Part shown: one piece after another, positions 1-8,666 of the stretch
Layout of the letters: each line of letters starts with the position of its first letter
How positions within the stretch are numbered: the stretch's first letter is position 1
From: Luteococcus sp052116585
GTDB taxonomy: Bacteria > Actinomycetota > Actinomycetes > Propionibacteriales > Propionibacteriaceae
NCBI RefSeq assembly: GCF_052116585.1
Contig: NZ_JBQKKT010000015.1
Span: forward strand, 10,997-74,996
DNA: 64,000 bases
Direction of reading: 5' to 3'
Notes under the pieces: generated by a model
Told to the model about the DNA's origin: nothing
Databases searched by the model: none
Seen by the model: the letters and a program-made list of their open reading frames with translations, nothing else
Made by a program: the position numbers and the translations under genes

Positions 1-619
1 TGTCGGCGTCGACGTCGACCAACGCGGCGAGGGTGCGCGCGGTGGTCTCCCACTCCTGCTGGCCGGTGGCGGCCTTGTCCACGCCCACTCGGTAGGCGAC
101 GGTGGGCTCCACCAGGGCCAGTCCGTCCGACGAGGTGATCGCGGCGCGGCGCGGCACGTCGCGGATGTGCCGCAGGCGCGTCCCGCCGTCGAGCGAGTCA
201 TGGACGATGCTGGGCTTCCACTCGACAGCCCAGGCGCCGTCGCGCTGGGTGAGCGTGGCGGTACTGCTCCAGCGGACGGCCTGGCTGCCCAAGGTCAGCT
301 CCTGGTCAAGCCGCGCTCGTGCGGTGCCGGCGGCATGGTCGTAGGTGACCTCGCCCGGGCGCACCACCGGCCGCAGCCCGTCCATCCCGCCCATGATCAC
401 GCCCAGTTCCTGGTTGGCTTGGGTGGCCGTCACGTCCAGCGCCACCTTCTCCAGCGATCCGCGGGTCAGCCCCGCGGCCAGGGCCTGTACTGCGGTGGTG
501 GCCGACGGCACGCCCTCCGGGGGCTCGGTGGGTGACGCCTTGGTGGTGCAGCTCGCGGCGCCGAGTGTCAGGCACAGTGCCAGGGCGAGCGGGGTGGTGG
601 TGCGTGCTGCTGGTGTCAC
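1..619 (-). CDS. Penicillin-binding protein with NTF2-like N-terminal domain (partial, lipoprotein)
   Basis: The gene reads leftwards off the window edge, so only about 206 N-terminal residues are present. It starts with GTG at 619, seven bases after a strong AGGAGG ribosome binding site. The N-terminus has a hydrophobic stretch ending in a lipobox (LGAASC), which predicts a lipid-anchored extracellular protein. The next 140 residues fit the NTF2-like MecA_N domain found before the transpeptidase in class B PBPs. They lead into the RDVPRRAAITSSDG segment that usually opens the dimerization domain. The catalytic transpeptidase domain would lie outside the window. The family crosslinks peptidoglycan. 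The family call is inferred from layout and motifs without the active site. Confidence 0.7.
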   Translation of the reverse strand, partial: MTPAARTTTPLALALCLTLGAASCTTKASPTEPPEGVPSATTAVQALAAGLTRGSLEKVALDVTATQANQELGVIMGGMDGLRPVVRPGEVTYDHAAGTARARLDQELTLGSQAVRWSSTATLTQRDGAWAVEWKPSIVHDSLDGGTRLRHIRDVPRRAAITSSDGLALVEPTVAYRVGVDKAATGQQEWETTARTLAALVDVDAD

Positions 620-718
620 GGGGCCTCCTGGGGTCGGCTCGATGCTAGGGGTAGCCCATCCCGCGACGCTCTCGGGGTGCCCGCCGGTGGCGGGGTTGGC
701 CGGTGGTGACGTGGTGGT

Positions 719-958
719 TCAGTGCTGGGTGATCGACTGCACCAGGGGCCGCACGTGGAAGCTGCTGGCGGGATTCGACGCGGCGCGGGTTGTCGCGGAG
801 CGCTCCGCCAGGCGTCGGTTGGGAAAACAGCCGTGGATCGTCTCGGTGCTGGGGCCGGCGCGGTGGGGGTGGGGGCGGCTCTCGACGCACAGCCAGCCCA
901 GGATCCCCCTGGCTTCGGTGAACTTCTCCCGGCGCGTGTGGGGAGCGCGGGTGGTCAT
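719..958 (-). CDS. Small hypothetical protein
   Basis: A 79-residue reading frame beginning MTTRAPHTRREKF, preceded by a GAGGGG-like sequence about eight bases upstream of the ATG. It lies in the gap between the penicillin-binding protein and the surface protein. It is basic, has two cysteines, and shows no signal peptide, membrane segment or recognisable domain. It may not be a real gene. The rest of the 620-1147 gap shows nothing beyond the promoter of the next gene. Confidence 0.3.
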   Translation of the reverse strand: MTTRAPHTRREKFTEARGILGWLCVESRPHPHRAGPSTETIHGCFPNRRLAERSATTRAASNPASSFHVRPLVQSITQH

Positions 959-1093
959 CTGTGGAGCCCCTCTGGTCTGGGGGTGCAGGGTGCACCCCAT
1001 GGAATTGTCTCAGGTGTCTGGACATGTCTCGGGTCGTCTGAAAACCCGCTCACAAATGTATGACGACTGACTTCACTGAAGCCAATCTGAAGA

Positions 1094-1101
1094 CTATATT
1101 C
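1094..1101 (+). promoter_or_regulatory. Possible -10 element for the surface-protein gene
   Basis: The stretch ACTATATT lies about 50 bases upstream of the surface-protein start in an AT-rich pocket, and resembles an actinobacterial -10 box. No convincing -35 hexamer was found, so this is tentative. Confidence 0.3.
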
Positions 1102-1147
1102 CCACTCATATTGCTCAACGGGTGAAGCATAGGGATTGGGGATTTCG

Positions 1148-3061
1148 ATGAATTGTGACTCGACGAGGGGTGTCAAGCATCGCCTGCCGTGGTGGGGGCT
1201 GCTTGCCGTGGCGTGCGCGCTGCTCTTTTCGTGGCTGCCCGCCACGCCGGCCCGGGCCGCGACGGCTGACGTGCTGGATCCGGCCAGCGTGGTCATTACC
1301 CGAATGGACGGCCAGGGCGGTCCGCTGACCGTCTATGAATGGACCCGGCTCGATGCCCACTTCGACACTGCGGGCAAGGCGGTGCAGCCGGGTGACAGCT
1401 TCAGCATCCAGTTGCCAGCCGGTCTCTCCGTCGGGGAACAGGTCTTCAGTGTGCGCAATGACACCGGTGACAGTGACGTGGCCATCTGCCGCGTCGACGG
1501 TCTGGCGTCAGCCACCATGACCTGCACCTTCACCGACTATGTCTCCTCGCATCCCGGGATCCAGGGAGGCGTGTGGATGCAGGCCTTCGTGACCGACGAG
1601 ACCGTCGAGTCCCAGGTTCCGGTGTCGGTGAACGGCCAGGTCCTGATGGTGGACCTGCCCGGCGATGCGCCGATCGGCCCCAAGCCCCCGGGCACCGGCT
1701 TCACCCAGATCCCCGACGGCTTCGCCAAGACCGGCTACCTGGAGGAGGGCAACCAGAATGTGCAGCAGTGGCAGGTCTACATCCCTGCTGGTGACAAGCA
1801 GGCGCCCTTCGTGGTGACCGACACCATGGACCCCCGCCTGAGCCTCTATACCGAGAGTTGGCCGTGCAAGCCCCAGATGCATGAGGCTCCCGGTGGTCTG
1901 GCTGGCGCCCAGCAGGCGCAGTGGGTGGACCACCTGGAAGGTGACCTGTGGACACTGGACGCCATCAATCCCAAGAGCCTGACCTTCACGGTCCGGCAGC
2001 CCGTACCCACCAGCTACTACAAGTTGACCTACTGCACCAGCGTCGACGATCCCACCCAGGTGCGCCCCGGTGATGTCTTCACCAACCGCGCGGAGTTTGC
2101 GACGCAGACCGCCAGCCACAGTCTGGTGCGTCAGGCGCGCGGTGGCGGCATTGCCGACGGTCCCGGATTTGGCACCGTCGGCTTCTACAAGACCTACCTG
2201 GCCGGCGACGCGGCCCATCTGGTGCCCAACGATCTGGTGTACACGGCCCGGGCCAGCTGGACCGTTGATGGTGTGACGACCACGCGAGACATCGAGATGC
2301 TTGCCGGTTCCCATGACCCGGTGCTCATCTCTGGGCTGCCCGTGGGGACTCGGGTGGTGGTCTCGGAGCCCACGATTCCCGCCGTCGACGGAGTGCAGTG
2401 GGGCGAGCCCGTCTGGGGCTCCCCTGGGCTTGAAGGTGTTGAGGTGGCTGCCGATCGCAGCAGCGTCGCGATCACCGTGGGTGACCGGACCCAGCAGTAC
2501 GCCACCGTGACGAACACGGCGAACCGTGTGCCCGAGCCCACCCCGACTCCGGAGGTGACGCCGACCAGCACGCCGACTCCGAAGGTGACGCCGACCAGCA
2601 CGCCGACTCCGGAGGCGACGCCCACCCCGACTCCGTCTCCGGAGGTGACGCCGAGTCCCACGCCGGAGGTGACGCCCACACCGGAGGTGACGCCGAGTCC
2701 CACGCCGGAGGTGACGCCCACACCGGAGGTGACGCCGAGTCCCACGCCGGAGGTGACGCCGAGTCCCACGCCGGAGGTGACGCCCACACCGGAGGTGACG
2801 CCGAATCCCTCGCCGACTGCTGAGGTGACTCCCACGCCGTCTCCGGAGGTGACGCCGACCAGCACGCCGACTCCGGAGGCCACGCCCACGCCCACGCCGA
2901 CCCCGGAGGTGGCGCCGACCAGCACGCGCACCGCGGAGGAACCCACCATGGTGCGTCCGTCGGTGATGCCGCGCACCGGCGATGAGTCGGGCGGCTCGAA
3001 TGGAGCGATCCTGGGGATGGCGGCGTTGGTGGCCGTGGCTCTCCTGACGCGTCGTCGCTGA
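1148..3061 (+). CDS. Proline-rich cell-wall-anchored surface protein with LPXTG-like signal
   Basis: A 637-residue secreted surface protein. Residues 1-37 form a signal peptide (hydrophobic core LLAVACALLFSWL, cleavage near PARA). Residues 40-300 resemble the Ig-like adhesin folds of Gram-positive surface proteins. Residues 330-455 look like a DUF5979-type beta domain ending in VTNTANRV. Residues 460-600 are a rod of short repeats built on PEVTPTP/PEATPTP. The C-terminus is a sortase signal, MPRTG, followed by a hydrophobic segment and RRR. ATG 1148 is preferred over a TTG at 1136 because GGGGA precedes it at useful spacing. Likely an adhesin or pilin-like wall protein; the ligand is unknown. 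No sortase gene is adjacent. Confidence 0.8.
   Translation: MNCDSTRGVKHRLPWWGLLAVACALLFSWLPATPARAATADVLDPASVVITRMDGQGGPLTVYEWTRLDAHFDTAGKAVQPGDSFSIQLPAGLSVGEQVFSVRNDTGDSDVAICRVDGLASATMTCTFTDYVSSHPGIQGGVWMQAFVTDETVESQVPVSVNGQVLMVDLPGDAPIGPKPPGTGFTQIPDGFAKTGYLEEGNQNVQQWQVYIPAGDKQAPFVVTDTMDPRLSLYTESWPCKPQMHEAPGGLAGAQQAQWVDHLEGDLWTLDAINPKSLTFTVRQPVPTSYYKLTYCTSVDDPTQVRPGDVFTNRAEFATQTASHSLVRQARGGGIADGPGFGTVGFYKTYLAGDAAHLVPNDLVYTARASWTVDGVTTTRDIEMLAGSHDPVLISGLPVGTRVVVSEPTIPAVDGVQWGEPVWGSPGLEGVEVAADRSSVAITVGDRTQQYATVTNTANRVPEPTPTPEVTPTSTPTPKVTPTSTPTPEATPTPTPSPEVTPSPTPEVTPTPEVTPSPTPEVTPTPEVTPSPTPEVTPSPTPEVTPTPEVTPNPSPTAEVTPTPSPEVTPTSTPTPEATPTPTPTPEVAPTSTRTAEEPTMVRPSVMPRTGDESGGSNGAILGMAALVAVALLTRRR
2540..2935 (+). 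repeat. Tandem repeats encoding the PEVTPTP stalk
   Basis: Imperfect 12-, 18- and 42-base units built on ccggaggtgacgcc encode the proline/threonine stalk of the surface protein. Several 42-base units near 2655-2790 are nearly identical, so copy number may vary between strains and the assembly may be collapsed here. Confidence 0.85.
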
Positions 3062-3097
3062 GCGCGTCCCGTCGTCGGGATTCCCGACCTGATTTGA

Positions 3098-3127
3098 GGG
3101 GTCGGCCATCGCTGGGTGGCCGACCCC
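3098..3127. terminator. Intrinsic terminator after surface protein
   Basis: An 11-base perfect stem (GGGGTCGGCCA pairing with TGGCCGACCCC) with an 8-base loop, 37 bases past the stop codon. The T-tract is short, as is common in high-GC actinobacteria. Confidence 0.75.
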
Positions 3128-3236
3128 TTGCGCGTCCGTAGACGCGCGTCGGGCTGGTGAGGAATGAAAGGGGACCCCCACCCGTTATGATGGTTGAAAC
3201 GTAAACAATCCAGCCCGTGCGGCCAAGGAGGCAGCC

Positions 3237-4412
3237 ATGCAGATCGGCATCTTCACCATCGGCGACGTCACCGCCGACCCCACCAATGGCACGATCCCCT
3301 CGGAGCACGAGCGGATCAAGGCCACCGTCGCCATCGCGAAGAAGGCCGAGGACATCGGTCTCGACGTCTTCGCCACCGGTGAGCACCACAACCCGCCCTT
3401 CATCGCGCCGGCGAACCCGCCGATCCTGATGGCCCACCTGGCGGCGCAGACCAAGAACCTCATCCTCTCGACGGCCACCACCCTGATCACCACCAATGAC
3501 CCGGTGCGGCTGGCCGAGGACTACGCCTATGCCCAGCACCTGGCCGACGGTCGAATCGACCTGATGCTGGGCCGCGGCAACACGGGTCCCGTCTATCCGT
3601 GGTTCGGCAAGGACATCCGTCAGGGCATCAACCTGGCCCTGGAGAACTACAACCTGCTGCACCGACTGTGGCGGGAGGACGTCGTCGACTGGCAGGGCAA
3701 GTTCCGCACCCCGCTGCAGGGCTTCACCGCCACGCCGCGTCCCCTCGACGAGATCCCGCCCTTCGTCTGGCACGGCTCCATCCGTTCTCCGGAGATCGCG
3801 GAGCAGGCCGCCTACTACGGTGACGGCTTCTTCCACAACAACATCTTCTGGAACATCGAGCACACCAGTCAGATGGTCAACCTCTACCGCCAGCGCTTCG
3901 AGCACTACGCGCACGGCAAGGCGGAGCACGCCATCGTCGGTCTGGGTGGCCAGTTCTTCATGCGCAAGAACTCGCAGGATGCCGTCAAGGAATTCCGGCC
4001 CTACTTCGACAATGCCCCGGTCTACGGCCATGGCCCGTCGCTGGAGGAGTTCAGCACCATGACCCCGCTGACCGTGGGTTCGCCGCAGCAGGTACTGGAG
4101 CGCTACCTGGGCATGACCGAGCATGTGGGTCACTACCAGCGCCAGCTCTTCCTGATCGACCACGCTGGTCTGCCGCTGAAGACCGTGCTGGAGCAGATGG
4201 ACCTGCTGGGCGAGATCCTGCCCGAGATGCGCAAGGGCTACGCCGAGGGCCGTCCCGCCGACATCCCCGAGGCGCCGACCCATGCGTCGATGGTGGCCGA
4301 GCGCGGTGCGGTGGCCGAGGCTGCTCAGGATCGCTTTGGTGGGGAGTATCACTTCGGCGATCGCAAGGACATCTGGACCGGTACGAGTGATCGCGACCAG
4401 AACGAGATCTGA
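3237..4412 (+). CDS. LLM class FMN-dependent monooxygenase, CE1758 family
   Basis: A 391-residue TIM-barrel flavin enzyme of the luciferase-like monooxygenase superfamily, starting at ATG 3237 behind AAGGAGG. It has the expected N-terminal MQIGIFTIGDVT strand, GEHHN near residue 48, the LGRGNTGP phosphate-binding loop and the WHGS/SPE segments. These match the CE1758 family, whose members are usually paired with a CE1759-type FMN reductase. That partner is present at 6644-7315 but is separated by two unrelated genes. Predicted role: oxidation of an unknown small substrate with reduced FMN. The substrate cannot be read from sequence. Confidence 0.85.
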   Translation: MQIGIFTIGDVTADPTNGTIPSEHERIKATVAIAKKAEDIGLDVFATGEHHNPPFIAPANPPILMAHLAAQTKNLILSTATTLITTNDPVRLAEDYAYAQHLADGRIDLMLGRGNTGPVYPWFGKDIRQGINLALENYNLLHRLWREDVVDWQGKFRTPLQGFTATPRPLDEIPPFVWHGSIRSPEIAEQAAYYGDGFFHNNIFWNIEHTSQMVNLYRQRFEHYAHGKAEHAIVGLGGQFFMRKNSQDAVKEFRPYFDNAPVYGHGPSLEEFSTMTPLTVGSPQQVLERYLGMTEHVGHYQRQLFLIDHAGLPLKTVLEQMDLLGEILPEMRKGYAEGRPADIPEAPTHASMVAERGAVAEAAQDRFGGEYHFGDRKDIWTGTSDRDQNEI

Positions 4413-4453
4413 GCCTTGCGAGTCCTGACTCTCGCGAGTCTGGACCAGCACGA

Positions 4454-4490
4454 CGATGGCGTGTCACCCCCGGTGGGTGGCACGCCATCG
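4454..4490. terminator. Intrinsic terminator after LLM gene
   Basis: A perfect 10-base stem, CGATGGCGTG pairing with CACGCCATCG, with a 17-base loop, followed by TTCCGTTTCG. The remaining 240 bases up to the next gene contain no supported feature. Confidence 0.75.
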
Positions 4491-4733
4491 TTCCGTTTCG
4501 GCGCGATCGGTCCATTCCTCGGCATTCCTTTGCACCAAACCATTACGGAGGACATAATTCGTGGTGGTGGGTCCCTGGGGTGGGCATGTAGTCCATTCAG
4601 GGGACATTTCGACCCCCATTCCTGACGGCCGCGTGTGGAATCCGCTGGGAGCTTGGGAACTGTCGGAGCCGTCCCATAACGTCTTCCACAGACGCCGGGT
4701 CGGGGGGCCCACCGTCGGAAACTAGGGGGAACA

Positions 4734-5135
4734 ATGCTGGCAACGAGCCAGAATCGGGGATCTGCGCTGCACCGCACTGCGAGCCTTGCCATGGTCGCAT
4801 TCGCATCGGGAACGGTGGCCGTTGCGGCCATCGAGTCCGGCGCCACGTGGGCCGTCCTGCTCGTGCTGCCGCTGGCCGTGATGCTCGGGCTCGAGCTGTC
4901 CGCACGGCGCCCGTCCGGAATGCACATCGACGAGGCCAGCGCGCCCGTCATCGAGCAGCCTGCCGCCGCCACCGTGACCGCCAGCCCCGTCGTCAGCCTT
5001 GCCGACTACCGCGCGATGCGTCCGCAGACCGACGCCATCGTGGCCCGTGAGGATGCGGCAGCGCAGGAGGGCGAGGCCGAGGTGGTCCAGCTCGACTTCC
5101 GCCGCTCCGCCCACGCCCTGCGCGCCATCGTCTGA
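4734..5135 (+). CDS. Small membrane-anchored protein, unknown function
   Basis: A 133-residue protein starting at ATG 4734 after AGGGGGAACA. Two hydrophobic stretches (about residues 18-35 and 38-53) form a membrane hairpin. An acidic, alanine-rich soluble tail follows and includes the DYRAMRPQTDAIVARED segment. No family was recognised. It has its own leader and terminator, so it is probably monocistronic. Confidence 0.6.
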   Translation: MLATSQNRGSALHRTASLAMVAFASGTVAVAAIESGATWAVLLVLPLAVMLGLELSARRPSGMHIDEASAPVIEQPAAATVTASPVVSLADYRAMRPQTDAIVAREDAAAQEGEAEVVQLDFRRSAHALRAIV

Positions 5136-5154
5136 GCGCGCACCACGACTTTGC

Positions 5155-5191
5155 ACTCGGCGCCTGTCCCCACTGGGGTCAGGCGCCGAGT
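5155..5191. terminator. Bidirectional terminator between convergent genes
   Basis: A 12-base perfect stem (ACTCGGCGCCTG pairing with CAGGCGCCGAGT) lies between the small membrane protein and the MATE gene, and overlaps the MATE stop codon. It can serve both strands. Confidence 0.8.
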
Positions 5192-6525
5192 CGCATCCAC
5201 GCCGTGGTGCGGGCGCGCAGCACCAGGGTCACCACCCGTGCCACCAGGTAGCCGCCGTAGGCGACCCAGAGCCAGATGACCCCGGCGTTCACGTGGTTCA
5301 CCATCAGCGCCAGGGGCACGTAGAAGACCGTCGCCAGGAAACCGGCAAGGGACAGGTAGCGGGCATCTCCGGCGCCGATCAACACCCCGTCGAGGACGAA
5401 GACGATCCCACCGATCGGGGTGATCAGGGCCAGGACCAGCAGCAGGCTCAGCAGCAGATCCTGCACTCGCGCGTCGGGGGTGAAGACCGACGCCAGCGGG
5501 CCGCGCACCAGGACCAATAGCAGGCCGAAGATGACGCCCCCGCCCACACCCCACCAGCACAGCTTGGCCGTGATCGCCCGCACTCGGTCTGGCCGACGAG
5601 CTCCCAATTCGTGGCCCACCAGGGCTTGGGCCGCGATGGCGAGCGCGTCGAGGGCCAAGCAGATGAAGGCCCAGATGGAATTGGTGACCTGGTGACCGGC
5701 CAGCCCGATGGCGCCCGAGCGCGCCGCCACCATCACCGTCACCGCCAGGCTCAGCTGCAGCCACACGCTGCGCAGCACCAGCCACACGCCGCCGCGGGCC
5801 GCCTCCAGCACGCCCGCGAGGTTCACCCGCAGAGGTGTCCCGGCTGCCCGGGCTCCGCGCAGTACCACCCAGGCCAGGGTTGCCGAGCCCACGGCCTGGG
5901 CCAGCACCGTGCCCAGGGCCGAACCGCGAATGCCCATGTCCAGCCGGTACATGAAGAACCAGTTCAGCGCGATGTTCACCAGATTCATGCTGACGGCCAC
6001 CACCAGCGGGGTGCGGGTGTCCTTGAGGCCTCGCAGGACACCCGTCGAGGCCAACATGAGGAGCAGCATGGGCAGACCCCAGCCGGCGATGTGCAAGTAG
6101 TCGACGGCCTGCGCCGAGACGTCGGCCGTCCCGCCATACCAGCCGATCACCGTACCGGCCCCGAAGCGCAGCCCGATGGCGATCAGCAGGCCGAGCCCGA
6201 CGCCCAACGCCATCCCGTCGATTCCACCGGCCAGGGCCCGGGCCCGGTTGCCGGAGCCGATCCGTCGCGCCACCAGCGAGGTGGTGCCGTAGGCCAGGAA
6301 GACGCACAGCCCGTTGATGATGCCCATCACGCTGCTGGCCAGGCCGAGCCCGGCGAGCTGGGTGGTGCCCAGGTGTCCGACCATGGCCGAGTCGGCCATC
6401 AGCAGCAGGGGTTCGCTGACCAGCGTGGCGAAGGCCGGGATGGCCAGCGCCGCGATCTCTCGGCCGAGCGGGCGGGGCTCAACGTCGTGCTCAGGCAGGG
6501 ATTCGTGGGCAGTCACGTCGGCCAC
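5179..6525 (-). CDS. MATE family efflux transporter (DinF-like)
   Basis: A 448-residue integral membrane protein with about twelve hydrophobic helices. The start region (LGREIAALAIPAFATLVSEP, then LLMADSAMVGHLG) is typical of the DinF branch of the multidrug and toxin extrusion family. These carriers use the sodium or proton gradient to expel drugs or metabolites. It sits between the LLM monooxygenase and its FMN-reductase partner but on the opposite strand. The substrate is unknown. Confidence 0.85.
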   Translation of the reverse strand: MADVTAHESLPEHDVEPRPLGREIAALAIPAFATLVSEPLLLMADSAMVGHLGTTQLAGLGLASSVMGIINGLCVFLAYGTTSLVARRIGSGNRARALAGGIDGMALGVGLGLLIAIGLRFGAGTVIGWYGGTADVSAQAVDYLHIAGWGLPMLLLMLASTGVLRGLKDTRTPLVVAVSMNLVNIALNWFFMYRLDMGIRGSALGTVLAQAVGSATLAWVVLRGARAAGTPLRVNLAGVLEAARGGVWLVLRSVWLQLSLAVTVMVAARSGAIGLAGHQVTNSIWAFICLALDALAIAAQALVGHELGARRPDRVRAITAKLCWWGVGGGVIFGLLLVLVRGPLASVFTPDARVQDLLLSLLLVLALITPIGGIVFVLDGVLIGAGDARYLSLAGFLATVFYVPLALMVNHVNAGVIWLWVAYGGYLVARVVTLVLRARTTAWMRLGA

Positions 6526-6643
6526 TCTAGGTTGTGCCGACGGGATGGAGGCGGCCGGCAGATCTCGGTTGCCGCCAACGCGTCCCCGGGAATGTGTACT
6601 GGCTGGTCGGTGTTGTACGTGGTGAAAGGTTGTGAGAGCAGAG

Positions 6644-7315
6644 ATGAAGATCGTTGTCGTCAGCGCCGGACTCGGCGAACCGTCGAGCAGTCACCTGCTG
6701 GGTGAGCGGTTGGCCAAGGCCACCGGGTCCAATGACGTGACCCATGTGGAGCTGCGCCTGCTGGCGCATGACCTGGTGAATGCCCTGCTCACGCGCATCC
6801 AGGCGCCCGCGCTGGAAGAGGCCGTGCAGCAGGTGGTGGACGCCGATGGTCTGGTGGTGGTGAGCCCCGTCTTCAATGCGTCGGTCTCCGGCCTGTTCAA
6901 GATGTTCTTCGACGTGCTGCACGAGGGTGCCCTGCTGGACAAGCCGGTGCTGCTGGCCGCCACCGGTGGCACCCCGCGTCACTCGCTGGCGATCGACCAG
7001 GCCATGTTGCCGCTCTTCTTCTACCTGAAGGCGGCCGTGGTCCCCACGTCGGTCTTTGCGGCGACGGATGACTGGGGTGACGCCTCCTCCGGTCTGGAAG
7101 GCCGGATCCAGAAGGCGTCGGGTGAGCTGCGGGCGATGGCCGAGCTGCGTCGCGGTGGCTCGCTCGCCGATGTCACCGACGCGCAGGAGAGCACTGAGGA
7201 TGGTGCGTCTGGCGAGGGCAAGGGCGCGCCAGGCTCCACGAAGCGGGCGCGATCGGCCACCGACGGTGACTTCACGCTGACCAAGAGCTTCGAGGAGATG
7301 TTCGACGCGATCTGA
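6644..7315 (+). CDS. NADPH-dependent FMN reductase, CE1759 family
   Basis: A 223-residue flavodoxin-fold reductase. The start MKIVVVSAGLGEPSSSH is the FMN phosphate-binding loop, and SPVFNASVSGLFKMFFD at about residues 70-86 is the second flavin loop. ATG 6644 is chosen because a GTG at 6632 would add four residues before the conserved first strand. The family supplies reduced FMN to LLM monooxygenases of the CE1758 type, here encoded at 3237-4412. The last 70 residues are polar and low-complexity, longer than the fold needs. Confidence 0.85.
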   Translation: MKIVVVSAGLGEPSSSHLLGERLAKATGSNDVTHVELRLLAHDLVNALLTRIQAPALEEAVQQVVDADGLVVVSPVFNASVSGLFKMFFDVLHEGALLDKPVLLAATGGTPRHSLAIDQAMLPLFFYLKAAVVPTSVFAATDDWGDASSGLEGRIQKASGELRAMAELRRGGSLADVTDAQESTEDGASGEGKGAPGSTKRARSATDGDFTLTKSFEEMFDAI

Positions 7316-7345
7316 GGCTGGCCAGCCAGCTGGTACACCGTCTTC

Positions 7346-7381
7346 CAGCGCCGACGAGACCACAGGGTCTCGTCGGCGCTG
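7346..7381. terminator. Intrinsic terminator after FMN reductase
   Basis: A 16-base perfect stem (CAGCGCCGACGAGACC and its complement) around a 4-base loop, followed by CATTTTG. Confidence 0.85.
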
Positions 7382-7402
7382 CATTTTGGGTTCCACGCGG
7401 CA

Positions 7403-7431
7403 TTGACGCGCCCTCACCGCCCTCCTAGAGT
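7403..7431 (+). promoter_or_regulatory. Promoter of the thiolase operon
   Basis: TTGACG at 7403-7408 and TAGAGT at 7426-7431 are separated by 17 bases and resemble a housekeeping promoter. The TetR-type palindrome begins ten bases downstream of the -10, where bound repressor would block initiation. Confidence 0.6.
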
Positions 7432-7440
7432 GACACCAAA

Positions 7441-7458
7441 AGCGAATCATCATTCGTA
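7441..7458. promoter_or_regulatory. TetR-type operator, site 1
   Basis: agCGAATcatcATTCGTA: two 7-base half sites around a 4-base spacer, matching TACGAAT-N4-ATTCGTA at 12 of 14 positions. The same palindrome occurs at 12364 and 13230, so one regulator probably controls all three promoters. Confidence 0.7.
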
Positions 7459-7490
7459 TTAGTTCAAGGTCACTACAAGGGAGTATGGCA

Positions 7491-8666
7491 ATGAAGGACG
7501 TGTTTGTAGTCGCTGGGGCGCGAACAGCCATTGGTGGCTTCATGGGGTCGCTGTCCAAGCACACCCCCGTCGAGCTGGGTACGCAGGTGGCTTCAGCTGC
7601 CCTGGAGCGGGCCGGGGTCGATCCGCAGGTGGTGGACAATGCTGTATTCGCGCAGATCGTCCCCACCTCAGGTCAAGACCTGTACACCTCGCGGATGGTC
7701 AGCATCGGCGCCGGCATGCGCGAGTCAACCGATGCCTTCAACGTGAACCGGCTCTGCGGTTCCGGCGTGCAGGCCATCATCTCCGGCACGCAGTCGATCC
7801 TGATGGACGACGCCGAGATCTCCCTCGTGGGCGGCGTCGAGGTGATGAGCCGTGCCCCCTACATGGTGGAGGGGATGCGTGCCGGCAGGGCGATGGGTGA
7901 CGGCGTCCTCCAGGACTGGCTGACCGGAACCCTCTCCTGTCCCTTCGAGGGGTACCAGATGGGGGTCACGGCCGAGAACGTCGCCGAGGAGTACGGCATC
8001 ACACGGGAGCGTCAGGACGAGTTTGCCCTGCAGTCCCAGGAGCGGGCCGCCGCCGCGATCGCCGACGGTCGCTTCGCGAGCCAGATCGTGCCCATCGAGG
8101 TCCGCAAGGGCCGCGAGACCATCGTCTTCGACACCGACGAACATCCCCGCGCGACCAGCCTGGACAAGCTCGCCGCCCTGAAGCCAGTCTTCAAGGAGGG
8201 CGGCACCGTCACCGCCGGTAACAGCTCCGGCATCAACGACGGCGCCGCCGCGATGGTGCTGGCCTCGGGAGCGGCCGTCCAGCAGCACGGCCTGGCGCCG
8301 ATGGTGCGGATCGTGGCCTGGGGCATGGGCGGCGTCGCCCCGTCGGTGATGGGCATGGGGCCGGCCGTCGCGGTTCCCAAGGCACTGGCCAAGGCTGGAC
8401 TGACGTTGGACGACATCGACGTCGTCGAGTCCAATGAGGCCTTCGCCGCGCAAGCGCTGGCCGTGCAGGACGCGCTGGGTCTCGAATCCACACGCACCAA
8501 CATCGACGGCGGGGCCATCGCCCTCGGGCACCCGGTGGGCGCCACGGGAGCCATCCTCACCATCAAGGCCGTCCACCGCCTCCGCGAGGTGGGCGGCAAG
8601 TACGCACTGGTGACCATGTGCATCGGCGGCGGTCAGGGAATCGCCCTGCTCCTGGAGGCCGTGTGA
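7491..8666 (+). CDS. fadA: Acetyl-CoA C-acyltransferase (thiolase)
   Basis: A 391-residue thiolase that splits 3-ketoacyl-CoA with CoA in beta-oxidation. The nucleophilic cysteine lies in NRLCGSGVQAI (about residue 88). The catalytic His is in GGAIALGHPVGATGA, and the C-terminal Cys loop is MCIGGGQGIALL. ATG 7491 is chosen over ATG 7485 because the AAGGGAG ribosome binding site then has normal spacing. The stop codon overlaps the next start (TGATG), so translation is probably coupled to the bifunctional enzyme. Transcription is likely under the TetR operator upstream. Confidence 0.93.
   Translation: MKDVFVVAGARTAIGGFMGSLSKHTPVELGTQVASAALERAGVDPQVVDNAVFAQIVPTSGQDLYTSRMVSIGAGMRESTDAFNVNRLCGSGVQAIISGTQSILMDDAEISLVGGVEVMSRAPYMVEGMRAGRAMGDGVLQDWLTGTLSCPFEGYQMGVTAENVAEEYGITRERQDEFALQSQERAAAAIADGRFASQIVPIEVRKGRETIVFDTDEHPRATSLDKLAALKPVFKEGGTVTAGNSSGINDGAAAMVLASGAAVQQHGLAPMVRIVAWGMGGVAPSVMGMGPAVAVPKALAKAGLTLDDIDVVESNEAFAAQALAVQDALGLESTRTNIDGGAIALGHPVGATGAILTIKAVHRLREVGGKYALVTMCIGGGQGIALLLEAV

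Noticed and set aside
2540..2935. CRISPR-like array
   Set aside because: The repeats are in frame, encode a PEVTPTP stalk and have no unique spacers.
2472..4451. A 659-residue open frame on the minus strand opposite the surface protein and LLM genes
   Set aside because: It is antisense to two well-supported genes, has low-complexity composition from the repeat region and shows no domain.
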